This document shows, in pieces, positions 7,716 through 16,435 of a stretch of 64,000 nucleotides of DNA. Position 1 is the first letter of the stretch, and each line of letters begins with the position of its first letter. Position numbers and translations under genes: made by a program. The notes under the pieces were generated by a model that saw nothing but the letters and a program-made list of their open reading frames with translations, ran no database searches and was not told where the DNA came from. The DNA is from Flexivirga alba (GTDB taxonomy: Bacteria; Actinomycetota; Actinomycetes; Actinomycetales; Dermatophilaceae): the NCBI RefSeq assembly GCF_042661025.1, contig NZ_JBHSWH010000001.1:496001-560000 (forward strand), written 5' to 3'.

Positions 7716-10055
7716 GTGACGAAGAGAGCATTCCGACTAGGGACCGCGGTGGTCGGTGCCTTGGCCATGGCAAGCGGTATGACGCTGGCGACGTCGAGCC
7801 ACGCGGACGCAGCGGTCGGTGACACCCAGGTGCAGATCCTGGGCATCAACGACTTCCACGGCCGCATCCAGGCCAACGGCCAAGAGGCCGGCGCTGCGGT
7901 CCTCGCCGGGGCCGTGAACAACTTGCGCGCGACGCAGCCCAACACAGTCTTCGCCGCAGCCGGCGACCTGATCGGCGCATCAACGTTCGAGTCGTTCATC
8001 GCGCACGACAAGCCGACCATCGACGCGTTGAACGCATCCGGCCTCGAGGTGTCTGCCGTGGGCAACCACGAGTTCGACCAGGGCTACAACGACCTGGTGA
8101 ACCGCGTGATGGCGCCATACGACGCGAGCACCAACCCGTATGGCGGGGCGCAGTGGAAGTACCTGGGCGCCAACGTGAAACTGAAGGACGGCTCCAACGC
8201 CCTGGCACCCAGCTGGACCAAGACGCTGAATGGCGTCACGGTCGGCTTCGTCGGGGCGGTGACCGAGCACCTGCCCGAGCTGGTGTCTCCTGGCGGCATC
8301 GCTGACCTGAACATCACCGACATCGCCGGCGCGGTCAACACCGCTGCCGACAACCTGAAGCAGAACGAGGGCGCCCAGCTGGTCGTGATGCTGGTGCACG
8401 AGGGTGCTCCCAACAGCAACTGCTCCTCCGTCACCGACCCGGCCAACGACTTCGGCAAGGTCGTGACCGGCCTCGACGACAACGTCGACGCGGTCATCTC
8501 CGGCCACACACACCTGACCTACAACTGCCTGGTCAACGTGCCCGGCTGGGCGGGGCGTCAGGTGACCCAACGTCCGGTCGTCTCCGCCGGCCAGTACGGC
8601 TACAACCTGGACCAGTTGAACTTCTCCGTATCGCCGACCGGTCAGGTGACGGGAGTCGAGTCCAACACGCTGGCGTTGACCAAGGAGGTCGACGACCCGA
8701 ACTCGGACGACCCCACGAAGAAGATCTGGGTCGCGAACTACACACCGGACGGCGCGGTCGGCCAGATCGTCTCGAAGGCCGTCGCGAACGCGGACGTCCT
8801 CGGCAAGCAGCCGCTGGGCAACATCGCGGCGCCGTTCAACCGGGCCAAGGACTCCGCCGCCGTCGAGAACCGCGGCGGCGAGTCCACCCTGGGCAACCTG
8901 GTCGCCGAGGCGCAGCGCTGGGCGACCGAGTCGTCTACGACCGGGTCCGCACAGATCGCCTTCATGAACCCCGGCGGCCTTCGCGCCGACATGGTGGGCA
9001 ACAACGACGCCGGCTATCCGACGGTGTTGACCTACCGGCAGGCAGCGACCGTGCAGCCGTTCGCCAACACGCTGGTCAACATGAACCTGACCGGTGCGCA
9101 GATCAAGCAGGTCCTGGAGCAGCAGTGGCAGCCGGCGGGCGCGTCACGGCCGTTCCTGCGGCTGGGCATCTCGCAGGGCTTCACCTACACCTACGACCCG
9201 GCCGGTGCGATCAACGGGCACATCCAGCAGATGTGGCTGAATGGCGCGCCGATCGACGACAGCGCCACCTACTCGGTCACGGTCAACTCGTTCCTCGCAA
9301 CCGGCGGTGACAACTTCTTCGAGCTGGCCAACGGCACCGCCAAGAAGGACACCGGCCAAACCGACCTGCAGGGCATGGTCGACTACATGGCCGCCAAGGC
9401 TGCGAATGCCGCTCTGCCGGTTGACAACTCGCAGCGCTCGGTGGGCGTGCACTTCCCGGACGGCGCGCCCGCGTCGTACAAGGCGGGTGACACGGTTGCG
9501 TTCGGCCTGTCCTCGCTGTCGATGTCGACGGGCACCGCGAAGGACAGCTCGGTAACGGTCAAGCTGGGTGACACCGCACTCGGCTCCTTCCCGGTGGACA
9601 GCACCGTTACCGCAGGCGACAAGGCTGACGAAACCGGCACTGCGAGCGTGAGTTTCACTCTGCCGGACGGCATTCCGGCCGGCACTGCGGCGCTCACCGT
9701 CACCGGCGACACCACGGGCACGACGACCCAGGTGAGCGTGCCGGTCGAGGCTGTGCCGGTGAGTTCGACCACGGTCAGCCTCGACGCACAGGGCACCGTG
9801 CAGCACTACGGCAAGGGCAATGGCATCAAGGTGACCGCGCAGGTCACGCCTGAGCAGGGCAAGGCCAAGAAGGTCTCGGTCGAGTTCTACGACAACGGCA
9901 AGCTGGTCGCCACGGTCGCCACCAACGGTGCCGGCAAGGCCGACTACCGGCTGCCGAAGGACGCCGCAGTCGGTGAGCACAGCATCACCGCTCGCTACAC
10001 CGCGTCGGATGGCGTGGCGACCTCTGACCCGGTCGTCGTCACGGTCGTCGAGTAG
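7716..10055 (+). CDS. exported 5'-nucleotidase / UDP-sugar hydrolase
   Basis: Exported bifunctional 5'-nucleotidase/UshA-type protein of 779 residues. A signal peptide precedes the metallophosphatase domain, which carries LGINDFHGRI near residue 35, GNHEFDQG near 112 and SGHTHL near 259 for the two metal ions. The 5'-nucleotidase C-terminal domain follows (FMNPGGLRADM near 414, ATGGDNFF near 527). The last ~180 residues are two beta-rich, Val/Thr-rich repeats of bacterial Ig-like type. No LPxTG or membrane anchor is seen. GTG 7716 is chosen because AGGAGA lies five bases upstream and the signal peptide begins there; the frame is open further upstream. A strong hairpin follows the stop. Confidence 0.92.
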   Translation: MTKRAFRLGTAVVGALAMASGMTLATSSHADAAVGDTQVQILGINDFHGRIQANGQEAGAAVLAGAVNNLRATQPNTVFAAAGDLIGASTFESFIAHDKPTIDALNASGLEVSAVGNHEFDQGYNDLVNRVMAPYDASTNPYGGAQWKYLGANVKLKDGSNALAPSWTKTLNGVTVGFVGAVTEHLPELVSPGGIADLNITDIAGAVNTAADNLKQNEGAQLVVMLVHEGAPNSNCSSVTDPANDFGKVVTGLDDNVDAVISGHTHLTYNCLVNVPGWAGRQVTQRPVVSAGQYGYNLDQLNFSVSPTGQVTGVESNTLALTKEVDDPNSDDPTKKIWVANYTPDGAVGQIVSKAVANADVLGKQPLGNIAAPFNRAKDSAAVENRGGESTLGNLVAEAQRWATESSTTGSAQIAFMNPGGLRADMVGNNDAGYPTVLTYRQAATVQPFANTLVNMNLTGAQIKQVLEQQWQPAGASRPFLRLGISQGFTYTYDPAGAINGHIQQMWLNGAPIDDSATYSVTVNSFLATGGDNFFELANGTAKKDTGQTDLQGMVDYMAAKAANAALPVDNSQRSVGVHFPDGAPASYKAGDTVAFGLSSLSMSTGTAKDSSVTVKLGDTALGSFPVDSTVTAGDKADETGTASVSFTLPDGIPAGTAALTVTGDTTGTTTQVSVPVEAVPVSSTTVSLDAQGTVQHYGKGNGIKVTAQVTPEQGKAKKVSVEFYDNGKLVATVATNGAGKADYRLPKDAAVGEHSITARYTASDGVATSDPVVVTVVE

Positions 10056-10065
10056 CACCGCCACC

Positions 10066-10108
10066 GATGCCCCAGCCCCGGCGGATCCACCGCCGGCGCT
10101 GGGGCATC
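10066..10108. terminator. bidirectional hairpin terminator
   Basis: GATGCCCCAGC at 10066-10076 pairs with GCTGGGGCATC at 10098-10108, and the inner CCGGCGG/CCGCCGG arms close a 5-base loop with a single internal mismatch. It lies between two convergent genes (nucleotidase ending at 10055, aldo/keto reductase ending at 10116). There is no long T-tract, as is common for actinobacterial terminators. Confidence 0.75.
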
Positions 10109-10115
10109 AGTCCGT

Positions 10116-11086
10116 CTACCCCGCGGCGATCTTGTCGAGTTGCAGCCAGAGCTGCTCAGGGATCGGACAGTCCCAGTTCGCGCGTGCGGCACGCACCTCA
10201 CCGGGTGAACGCAGGCCGACCACCACTGCGGCGACCTCCGGGCGTCGCAGGCCGAACTGCAACGCCGCCGCCGGGAGCGATGCCCCAGCCGCCGTGGCGG
10301 CCGCCGCCATCGATCGAGCCCGTGCGACCAAGGCTTGACTGGCGGGCAAGTAGTCGAACGTGGCATCGTCGGCAGGCGAATTCGTCGCCAGGAGACCGGA
10401 GTTGAACGCGCCGGCCACGGCGATCGAAACGCCACCAGCGGCGGCTTCGTCCAGGAGCTCCCGCGCAGTGCGGTCCAGCAGAGTCCACCGACCGGCGACC
10501 ATCAGCACGTCGATGTCCGTTTCCCGCACGAAGCGGCGCAGTGGCTCGACGGAGTTCATGCCAACGCCGATCGAGTTGACCACGCCCTCTTCACGAAGCT
10601 CGATGAGTGCGGGAATCGCCGTGGCCAGGGCCTGATCCATGAAGTCCTCGGGATCGTGGATGTAGGCGATGTCGAGGTGGTCCGTGTCGAGCCGTTGCAG
10701 CGACTCCTCGATGGAGGTTCGCACGCCGCCGCGTGAGTAGTCGCGGAGGCGAGTGACGTCACCCGGGACGTCGAACCCCCTGCCGACAGATCGGATTCAG
10801 TGGGCTCTGGGTTCGGCACGAGCAACCGGCCGACCTTCGTCGACAGCTGGTATGACGCCCGCGGACGACCCGCGAGCGCCGCGCCAAGGCGGCGCTCGGA
10901 CAGCCCCAGCCCGTAGTGCGGCGCCGTGTCGAAGTAGCGGATCCCGGCGTCCCAGGCGGCATCCACCGTGGCCCGAGCGGTGTCGTCGTCGACACGTTCG
11001 TAGAGGTTGCCGATCGGTGCGCAGCCGAGGCCGAGGACGCCACCGGTGGCAGCGGTGGCACCGGCCATGGTGAACACAGGTCTCAT
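10116..11086 (-). pseudogene. aldo/keto reductase (L-fucose dehydrogenase), frameshifted
   Basis: An aldo/keto reductase of the D-threo-aldose/L-fucose 1-dehydrogenase group, split over two frames. The first frame (from ATG 11086) gives residues 1 to about 104 with the catalytic Asp53, Tyr58 and Lys84; the second resumes with GFDVPGDVTR and runs to the stop at 10116, including YIHDPED and the C-terminal barrel. The frames join at a C5 run (10776-10780, G5 on the coding strand); six bases would restore the frame. It overlaps the lactonase gene by 4 bp and would oxidise L-fucose to L-fuconolactone, the first step of the local pathway. Whether the lesion is real or an assembly error cannot be decided here. 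Confidence 0.85.
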
Positions 11087-11928
11087 GCGACCTCCAGCCG
11101 GTAGACTCGCTTCGCCGTCTCGCCGAACACGTCCGCGGCCTCGGCCGGCGAAAGCTGGTCGGTGAACTGCGTTGCGGTCTCGATCGTTTCGTCATAGCTG
11201 CCCGCGAGCAAGCAGACCGGCCAGTCGGATCCGAACATCGTGCGGCCCGGCCCGAAGGCTTCGAGCAACGTCTCGACATACGGCTGCAGCGTTCGCGGGT
11301 CGAGACTCGGCGGGTCGGCCTCGGTCCCCAGCCCGGAAAGCTTCACGCTGACGTTCGGGCAGCTGCTGATCGCGCGGAGGTTCGTCCGCCAGGGTTCGAG
11401 GGCACCGGATGCGATAGGCGGTTTGCCGCCGTGGTCCAGCACGAAACGCAGCTCCGGGATCGCGCGCACCGCGTCGAACACCATTGGTAACTGGTCGGAT
11501 CGGACGACCAGGTCATAGGCGAAGTCGGCCGCGGCCACCGCTGCGAGCCCAGCCAGCACCGCTGGTCGGGCAAGCCACTCAGGGTCGGGCTCCTCCTGCA
11601 CCTGATGCCGGATGCCAACCAGACGTTGGCCGCCCGGGCCGGACCGCAGTGCCGCCAGCCGGTCCGTCACGTCCGGTGCCTCCAGGTCGACCCAGCCGAC
11701 GACGCCTGCGATGGTTGGCGTTTCGTGGGCCAGCGCCAGCAGCTCCGGCGTCTCCTCGGGCACGCAGACCGTCTGCACGACGACCGTGCCGTCGATCGCA
11801 TGTCGTGTCAGCGACGGCGCGAGCTCGGCATACAAGAAGGAACGCCGCAGTGGGGGAAGTGCTTCCGTCCACGGCTGGTCCCTGACACCCAGATCCCAGA
11901 CGTGGTGGTGTGCGTCGATGCGCGTCAC
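11083..11928 (-). CDS. amidohydrolase-2 family, L-fuconolactonase
   Basis: Metal-dependent hydrolase of the amidohydrolase-2 family (PF04909), 281 residues. It begins TRIDAHHHVWD, the HxH metal ligand pair, and has FVLDHGGKP near residue 169 and MFGSDWPVC near 232 with the conserved Asp. Members of this family next to fuconate dehydratase hydrolyse L-fucono-1,5-lactone to L-fuconate, which is the role inferred here. GTG 11928 is the start: it overlaps the mutarotase stop in a GTGA junction and begins right at the family's N-terminus; the frame is open upstream. Confidence 0.85.
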   Translation of the reverse strand: MTRIDAHHHVWDLGVRDQPWTEALPPLRRSFLYAELAPSLTRHAIDGTVVVQTVCVPEETPELLALAHETPTIAGVVGWVDLEAPDVTDRLAALRSGPGGQRLVGIRHQVQEEPDPEWLARPAVLAGLAAVAAADFAYDLVVRSDQLPMVFDAVRAIPELRFVLDHGGKPPIASGALEPWRTNLRAISSCPNVSVKLSGLGTEADPPSLDPRTLQPYVETLLEAFGPGRTMFGSDWPVCLLAGSYDETIETATQFTDQLSPAEAADVFGETAKRVYRLEVA

Positions 11929-12251
11929 AGGTGGAAGACCTCCTCGGCAGGCGCCCACCACTCCCCCTGGGCGGCCGTCGCAACGGGGTCCTGGCAGGGG
12001 TCGGTCAGCTGCCACCATCGCCTCGTGGACTCGTCGTCGGCAATCGCCTGCATGTCGGATTCGTAGTCGTCACCGGTGTATTCGAGATAACTGAACAGCA
12101 GCCCGTCGCGCAGGAAGATCGAATAGTTCGAGACGTGCGCGCGCCGTAGCGTCGCCAGCACTTCCGGCCAGACGTCGGCGTGCAGCCGCCGATATTCGGC
12201 CTCCATGCCGTCCTTGAGCCGTATGACGGAGGCCACTCGCCGCACGGTCAT
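11925..12251 (-). CDS. L-fucose/L-rhamnose mutarotase (RhaM-like)
   Basis: Small protein of 108 residues of the L-rhamnose mutarotase family (PF05336), a dimeric ferredoxin-like barrel. It shows the typical RVASVIRLKDGMEAEYRRLH start, HVSNYSIFLRDGLLFSYLEY in the middle with the conserved Tyr, and RWWQLTDPCQ. It interconverts alpha and beta anomers of a 6-deoxy sugar; given the neighbours the sugar is most likely L-fucose. It overlaps both flanking genes by 4 bp within the fucose operon. Confidence 0.88.
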   Translation of the reverse strand: MTVRRVASVIRLKDGMEAEYRRLHADVWPEVLATLRRAHVSNYSIFLRDGLLFSYLEYTGDDYESDMQAIADDESTRRWWQLTDPCQDPVATAAQGEWWAPAEEVFHL

Positions 12252-12994
12252 TTCCGCAGCCGAAGCCCCGCCATACCGCCGTCCACGGCAAGCGTCGTGC
12301 CGGTCGTGGAGCCGGCGCTGGGTGACGCCAGATAGGCGACCGCGTGCGCCACCTCCTGCGCCGACACGAGGCGACCGTGCGGTTGCCGCGCCTCCAACGC
12401 AACTCGCTCAGCAGCGGGATCGGCTGCGGAGTCCAGCAGCCGGCCGACCCACGGGGTGTCCGCGGTGCCCGGGTTGACCGCATTGACCCGGATGCCCTCC
12501 GCGATCAGGTCGGCCGCCATCGCGAGGGTGAGCGACAGCACCGCACCCTTGCTGGCGGAGTAGAGCGCCCGGTTGGGCAGACCAGCGGTCGCTGCGATCG
12601 AGCAGGTGTTGACGATTGCGGCGTGCTCCGAGCGGCGCAGGCTCGGCAGGGCGGCGCGTGTCACCCGCACCAGGCCGAGCACGTTGACGTCCAACACTTT
12701 TCGCCACTCGTCGTCGTCGTTGGCATCGACGCCGCCCTGCGCGCCGATTCCCGCGTTGTTGACCAGCACGTCGAGCCCGCCGAGGCTCGCGACCGCAGCG
12801 GCGACCGCCGAGCGCACCTGCGTGTCGTCACTCACGTCCGCCCGCACCAACTCGAAGCCGTCCGATGCCGACTCGGCCCGGTCCAGCACCACGACACGGG
12901 CGCCCTTGTCGCGCAACACTGTCGCAGTCGCCAGGCCGATGCCGGACGCACCACCTGTCACAAGCGCTGCCAATCCTTTGAATTCGTCCGTCAT
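12248..12994 (-). CDS. SDR dehydrogenase, 2-keto-3-deoxy-L-fuconate type
   Basis: Short-chain dehydrogenase/reductase of 248 residues. The cofactor motif TGGASGIG is near residue 13, NNAG near 80, and the catalytic Ser/Tyr/Lys appear as CSIAA and YSASK near 146-159. In the non-phosphorylated L-fucose route an SDR of this kind oxidises 2-keto-3-deoxy-L-fuconate to 2,4-diketo-3-deoxy-L-fuconate; the position between mutarotase and FAH-type hydrolase genes supports that. Overlaps of 4 bp with both neighbours show a tightly coupled operon. Confidence 0.87.
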   Translation of the reverse strand: MTDEFKGLAALVTGGASGIGLATATVLRDKGARVVVLDRAESASDGFELVRADVSDDTQVRSAVAAAVASLGGLDVLVNNAGIGAQGGVDANDDDEWRKVLDVNVLGLVRVTRAALPSLRRSEHAAIVNTCSIAATAGLPNRALYSASKGAVLSLTLAMAADLIAEGIRVNAVNPGTADTPWVGRLLDSAADPAAERVALEARQPHGRLVSAQEVAHAVAYLASPSAGSTTGTTLAVDGGMAGLRLRK

Positions 12995-13821
12995 GCCGAA
13001 ACCATCTCCTGTCGCTGGGCTCCGAGCCCGTCGATCTCAATCTCCACCACGTCACCAGCACGCAGGTATGGCGCATCGGCGCGGCCAAGAGCCACGCCTG
13101 CCGGTGTGCCCGTGTTGATCACGTCGCCGGGACGAAGCACCATGAACTGGCTGATGTACCAGACCAAATGATCCACCCCGAAGACCATGTCAGCGGTCGT
13201 TCCGTCCTGCATGACCGCGCCGTTGACACGAAGCCGCAGCCCCAGTGCCTGTGGATCGGTGACCTCATCCGCGGACACGAGCACCGGACCGAAGGGGTTG
13301 AACGTCTCGCAGTTCTTGCCCTTGTCCCACTGCCCACCACGCTCCAACTGGAACGCCCGCTCGGACACGTCGTGGCTGATCGCATAGCCGGCGATGCAAG
13401 CAGCCGCTTCGGCCGGACTGGACAGGTATCGAGCCTGGCTGCCGATGACAACAGCGAGCTCGACCTCCCAGTCCGTCTTCATCGAGCCCTGCGGGATCCG
13501 CACCGAATCATCAGGTCCGACAACGGTGTCCGGCGCCTTCATGAACAGGATCGGCTCGTCCGGGATGTCCGCGCCGGTCTCGGCGGCGTGATCGCGGTAG
13601 TTGAGCCCGACGCAGATCACCTTGCCGATCCGCGCCAACGGCGGGCCCACCCGGCCCTCGGGCTGCGCCGCCGGCAGCACCGAGAGGTCGGCATCCAGGA
13701 CGGTCGCCAGTGTCGCGCCGGTGACGTCATCGACCAGTGGCGACAGGTCCCGCCATACACCGTCCGACCCCGCGGCGAAGGGACGCTCCTGCCCAGGCTC
13801 GCCATATCGTGCAATCCGCAT
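12991..13821 (-). CDS. FAH-family hydrolase, diketo-deoxyfuconate hydrolase
   Basis: Fumarylacetoacetate hydrolase-fold protein of 276 residues. The metal-site and core motifs are visible: ICVGLNYRDHAAE near residue 69, FMKAPDTVVGP near 93, DWEVELAVVIG with the Glu ligands near 117, and INTGTPAGV near 236. In the pathway described for Xanthomonas campestris a protein of this family cleaves 2,4-diketo-3-deoxy-L-fuconate to pyruvate and L-lactate; that is the inferred role here. It overlaps the SDR gene by 4 bp and follows the importer permease gene by 33 bp. Confidence 0.87.
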   Translation of the reverse strand: MRIARYGEPGQERPFAAGSDGVWRDLSPLVDDVTGATLATVLDADLSVLPAAQPEGRVGPPLARIGKVICVGLNYRDHAAETGADIPDEPILFMKAPDTVVGPDDSVRIPQGSMKTDWEVELAVVIGSQARYLSSPAEAAACIAGYAISHDVSERAFQLERGGQWDKGKNCETFNPFGPVLVSADEVTDPQALGLRLRVNGAVMQDGTTADMVFGVDHLVWYISQFMVLRPGDVINTGTPAGVALGRADAPYLRAGDVVEIEIDGLGAQRQEMVSA

Positions 13822-13854
13822 CAGTGCGTGAACTCCTTTGTCATCGAAGCAAAC

Positions 13855-14883
13855 TCAGTCTCTGGACCGGCCGGCGATCAGGCGGGTGATCACGAGCACG
13901 ACCAGGATCACGCCGCCGTTGAGGAAGTCGAACCACTCTCCACTCACACCCGCGAAGGTGAGGACGTTCTGCACCAGATAGAGCAGCAGGATGCCGGTGA
14001 AGGCACCCACCAGGCTGCCGCGCCCACCGTTCAGGCTGACCCCACCGATCACGGCTGCTGCGAAGACGGTGAAGATCGAGCCGTTCGCCTGACTGGAGGC
14101 GACCGATGCCAGGTGCCCGGACAGCATGAGGCCACCGATCGCGGCCAGCACGCTGGCGACCACGAAGATGCCCATGAAGCTTCGGTCGGTCCGGATGCCT
14201 GCCGCACGGGCGGCGTCGACGTTGCCGCCGATCGCGTAGAGCGAGCGCCCGACGCGCAGATAGCGCAACGCCACCGCACCAATTGCGAAGGCCAGCACAC
14301 AGATCCAGATGGACGCGGGTATGCCGAGCCAGCTGGCCGTGCCGACATACGTCATCGACGACCCCATGCCGAAGAACGTCTGGCCGGAGGAGATGCCGGT
14401 CAGCAGCCCGCGCAGGGTGATCAGCATGCCCAGCGTCACGATGAACGCGTTGAGCCCCAGCTTGACGACAAGGACCGCGTTGACGACCCCGATCAACACG
14501 CCGACGACCAGCGCGATCGGCACCGCCCACCCGGACGACAGGACGTGTATGCCGTGATGCACCCCGCCCGGGAGTGTCAACCAGGCAGCGACACCCGGTG
14601 CGAGACCGGCCGTCGACTCCAGCGACAAATCCATCTTGCCGGTGAGTAGGACGAGGGTCTCGGCGAGCACCAGCAGCCCGATCCACGACATCGACACCAG
14701 GACGTCGCTCAGGTTGTTCCAGGTGAAGAAGTGCGACGAGACGAAGGTGCCGACGATCAGGATCAGGATGATCGGTGGCACGAGCGCCAAGTCGCGAAAA
14801 CGGGCCAGGCTCAGCTGGTTTCGGCCACCAGCCGCTGGCGCGGGCGGCGTTGTCGCCGCTTCTACCTTGGTGGTCTCAGTCAT
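13855..14883 (-). CDS. sugar ABC transporter permease (RbsC/RhaP type)
   Basis: Inner-membrane permease of 342 residues of the branched-chain/ribose type (PF02653), with about eight to ten hydrophobic segments and the family EAA-like segment RAAGIRTDRSFMGIFVVASV near residue 228 and AAVIGGVSLNGGRGSLVGAF near 275. It pairs with the ATPase and binding-protein genes directly upstream to import a sugar, most likely L-fucose. ATG 14883 overlaps the ATPase stop by 8 bp; the frame is open further upstream but the extra residues lie within the ATPase gene and lack family features. Confidence 0.88.
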   Translation of the reverse strand: MTETTKVEAATTPPAPAAGGRNQLSLARFRDLALVPPIILILIVGTFVSSHFFTWNNLSDVLVSMSWIGLLVLAETLVLLTGKMDLSLESTAGLAPGVAAWLTLPGGVHHGIHVLSSGWAVPIALVVGVLIGVVNAVLVVKLGLNAFIVTLGMLITLRGLLTGISSGQTFFGMGSSMTYVGTASWLGIPASIWICVLAFAIGAVALRYLRVGRSLYAIGGNVDAARAAGIRTDRSFMGIFVVASVLAAIGGLMLSGHLASVASSQANGSIFTVFAAAVIGGVSLNGGRGSLVGAFTGILLLYLVQNVLTFAGVSGEWFDFLNGGVILVVLVITRLIAGRSRD

Positions 14884-16408
14884 CGGAGAGCTCCACTCCT
14901 TCCATTGCCGCAACGACGTCGCGGTCATCCCACTGGTCTTCGAAATCAGCGACCTGCCGGCCGCGGAACACCACGCTCACGCGGTGGCAGTAGCGCAGGT
15001 CCTCCAGGTCGTCGGTGACGACGAGAACGGCCGCCCCACGCTCGGTCGCTTCGACGGCTGTCGCGAGCAGCGATTCCTTCGAGCGCACGTCGACACCGGC
15101 GGTGGGTGCCATCAGCACCAGCACCTTCGGGTCGTCGGCGATCGCCCGAGCGGCGACGACCTTCTGTTGGTTGCCGCCGGAGAGTTCACCGGCCGGCTGG
15201 TCCACCCGTGGCGGCACGATGTCGAGCCGCCGGATCAACTCCTGGGCGTATGCCGCCTGCCGTTTCGGGCTGACCCAGCCGTGGCCACCGAGCCGGTGCG
15301 GCACCGACATCGTCGCGTTGTCGCCGACCGTCAGGCCGTCGACCAGGCCTTCGCGGTGCCGGTCCTTGGGCACGAAGCCGACGCCCGCCCGTTGGGCCCG
15401 CGGCACGCTTCCCGTCCGCAGTCGCTTGGCATCGATGCTGACCGTGCCGCGACTGGGAGTGCCCAATCCGCAGACTGCTTCGGCGATCTCGAACTTGCCG
15501 CTCCCGCCGCTGCCGGCCAGACCGACGATCTCGCCGGGCCGGACGGTCAGGGTGATGTCCTCGTATGCCGAGCCACTGAGGCCGTCAAGCTGCAGGCCGC
15601 CCTCGATGAGCCGGCCCGGAGCCGGTGGCCGCGGATCGCTTCGAACCGCGACCTTCTCCCCGGTCATCGCCTCGATGAGCGTGGTCCGGCTGAGTTCGTC
15701 CACCCGGCCGGAGCGGACGAACTGCGCGTCGCGGAAGACCGTGACGCTCTCACACAGTTCGAAGATCTCCTGCAGGTGGTGACTGATGTAGAGGAACGTC
15801 ACCCCCTGTGCCCGCAGCGCGCGGATCCGCTCGAACAGCCGCTGCACGCCGGTCCCGTCCAGGCGCGCCGTCGGCTCGTCGAGGATGACGAACCGTGCAC
15901 CGAAGGACAGCGCGCGGGCGATCTCGACATACTGCTTCTGCTCGATGGTCAGGTCGCGCGCGGTGGAGGCCGGATCGATGTCCAGGTGCCACTCCCCCAA
16001 CAGCTCGGCAGCCTTGGCGTGCAAGCGCTTCCAGCTGATCACCCGACCCCCGCCGATCACCTGACGGTTGACGAAGAGGTTCTCGGCGACGCTCAACTCG
16101 TCGATCACGGTGAGTCGCTGGTAGACACACGCGACCCGCTGCCGCCACGCCTCCCGATCTGCGAGGGACGGCCCCGGTGCACCGCCCAGCTCGACCGTCC
16201 CACTGTCCGGCGCCTGCAGCCCGGTCAGGATCGACACCAGGGTGGACTTGCCGGCGCCGTTGCGCCCGACCAGGGCATGCACCTCACCCGTCGCGACGTC
16301 CAGATGGACGTCACGCAGGGCGCGGGTCGCGCCGAAGGTCTTGCTCACTCCCGCGACGCGCGCCGCCCAGGATGCCGTGTCCGTGCTGTCGACGGCTGCA
16401 GTGCTCAT
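14876..16408 (-). CDS. sugar ABC transporter ATPase, degenerate second site
   Basis: Duplicated ATPase (510 residues) of the RbsA/MglA kind. The first half has an intact Walker A (GRNGAGKST near residue 49), a weak signature (LTIEQKQ) and Walker B FVILDEPTA. The second half keeps the signature LSGGNQQ but its Walker A is GSGGSGKFE, and the Walker B region reads VLMAPTAGVD, so the usual DE is MA and the site should not hydrolyse ATP. It energises import through the permease next to it. ATG 16408 is the start. The asymmetric pattern is seen directly; its effect is inference. Confidence 0.88.
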   Translation of the reverse strand: MSTAAVDSTDTASWAARVAGVSKTFGATRALRDVHLDVATGEVHALVGRNGAGKSTLVSILTGLQAPDSGTVELGGAPGPSLADREAWRQRVACVYQRLTVIDELSVAENLFVNRQVIGGGRVISWKRLHAKAAELLGEWHLDIDPASTARDLTIEQKQYVEIARALSFGARFVILDEPTARLDGTGVQRLFERIRALRAQGVTFLYISHHLQEIFELCESVTVFRDAQFVRSGRVDELSRTTLIEAMTGEKVAVRSDPRPPAPGRLIEGGLQLDGLSGSAYEDITLTVRPGEIVGLAGSGGSGKFEIAEAVCGLGTPSRGTVSIDAKRLRTGSVPRAQRAGVGFVPKDRHREGLVDGLTVGDNATMSVPHRLGGHGWVSPKRQAAYAQELIRRLDIVPPRVDQPAGELSGGNQQKVVAARAIADDPKVLVLMAPTAGVDVRSKESLLATAVEATERGAAVLVVTDDLEDLRYCHRVSVVFRGRQVADFEDQWDDRDVVAAMEGVELSDD

Positions 16409-16435
16409 GGTGTCCTTCCGTTCAGAAGCTCCCGG

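Noticed and set aside
9400..10055. Cell-wall sorting signal at the end of the 5'-nucleotidase
   Set aside because: No LPxTG, hydrophobic segment or basic tail follows the Ig-like repeats, so wall anchoring is not supported.
10770..10790. Programmed ribosomal frameshift in the aldo/keto reductase
   Set aside because: There is a G run but no typical slippery heptamer with a downstream pseudoknot that I can see; an indel or assembly error is simpler.
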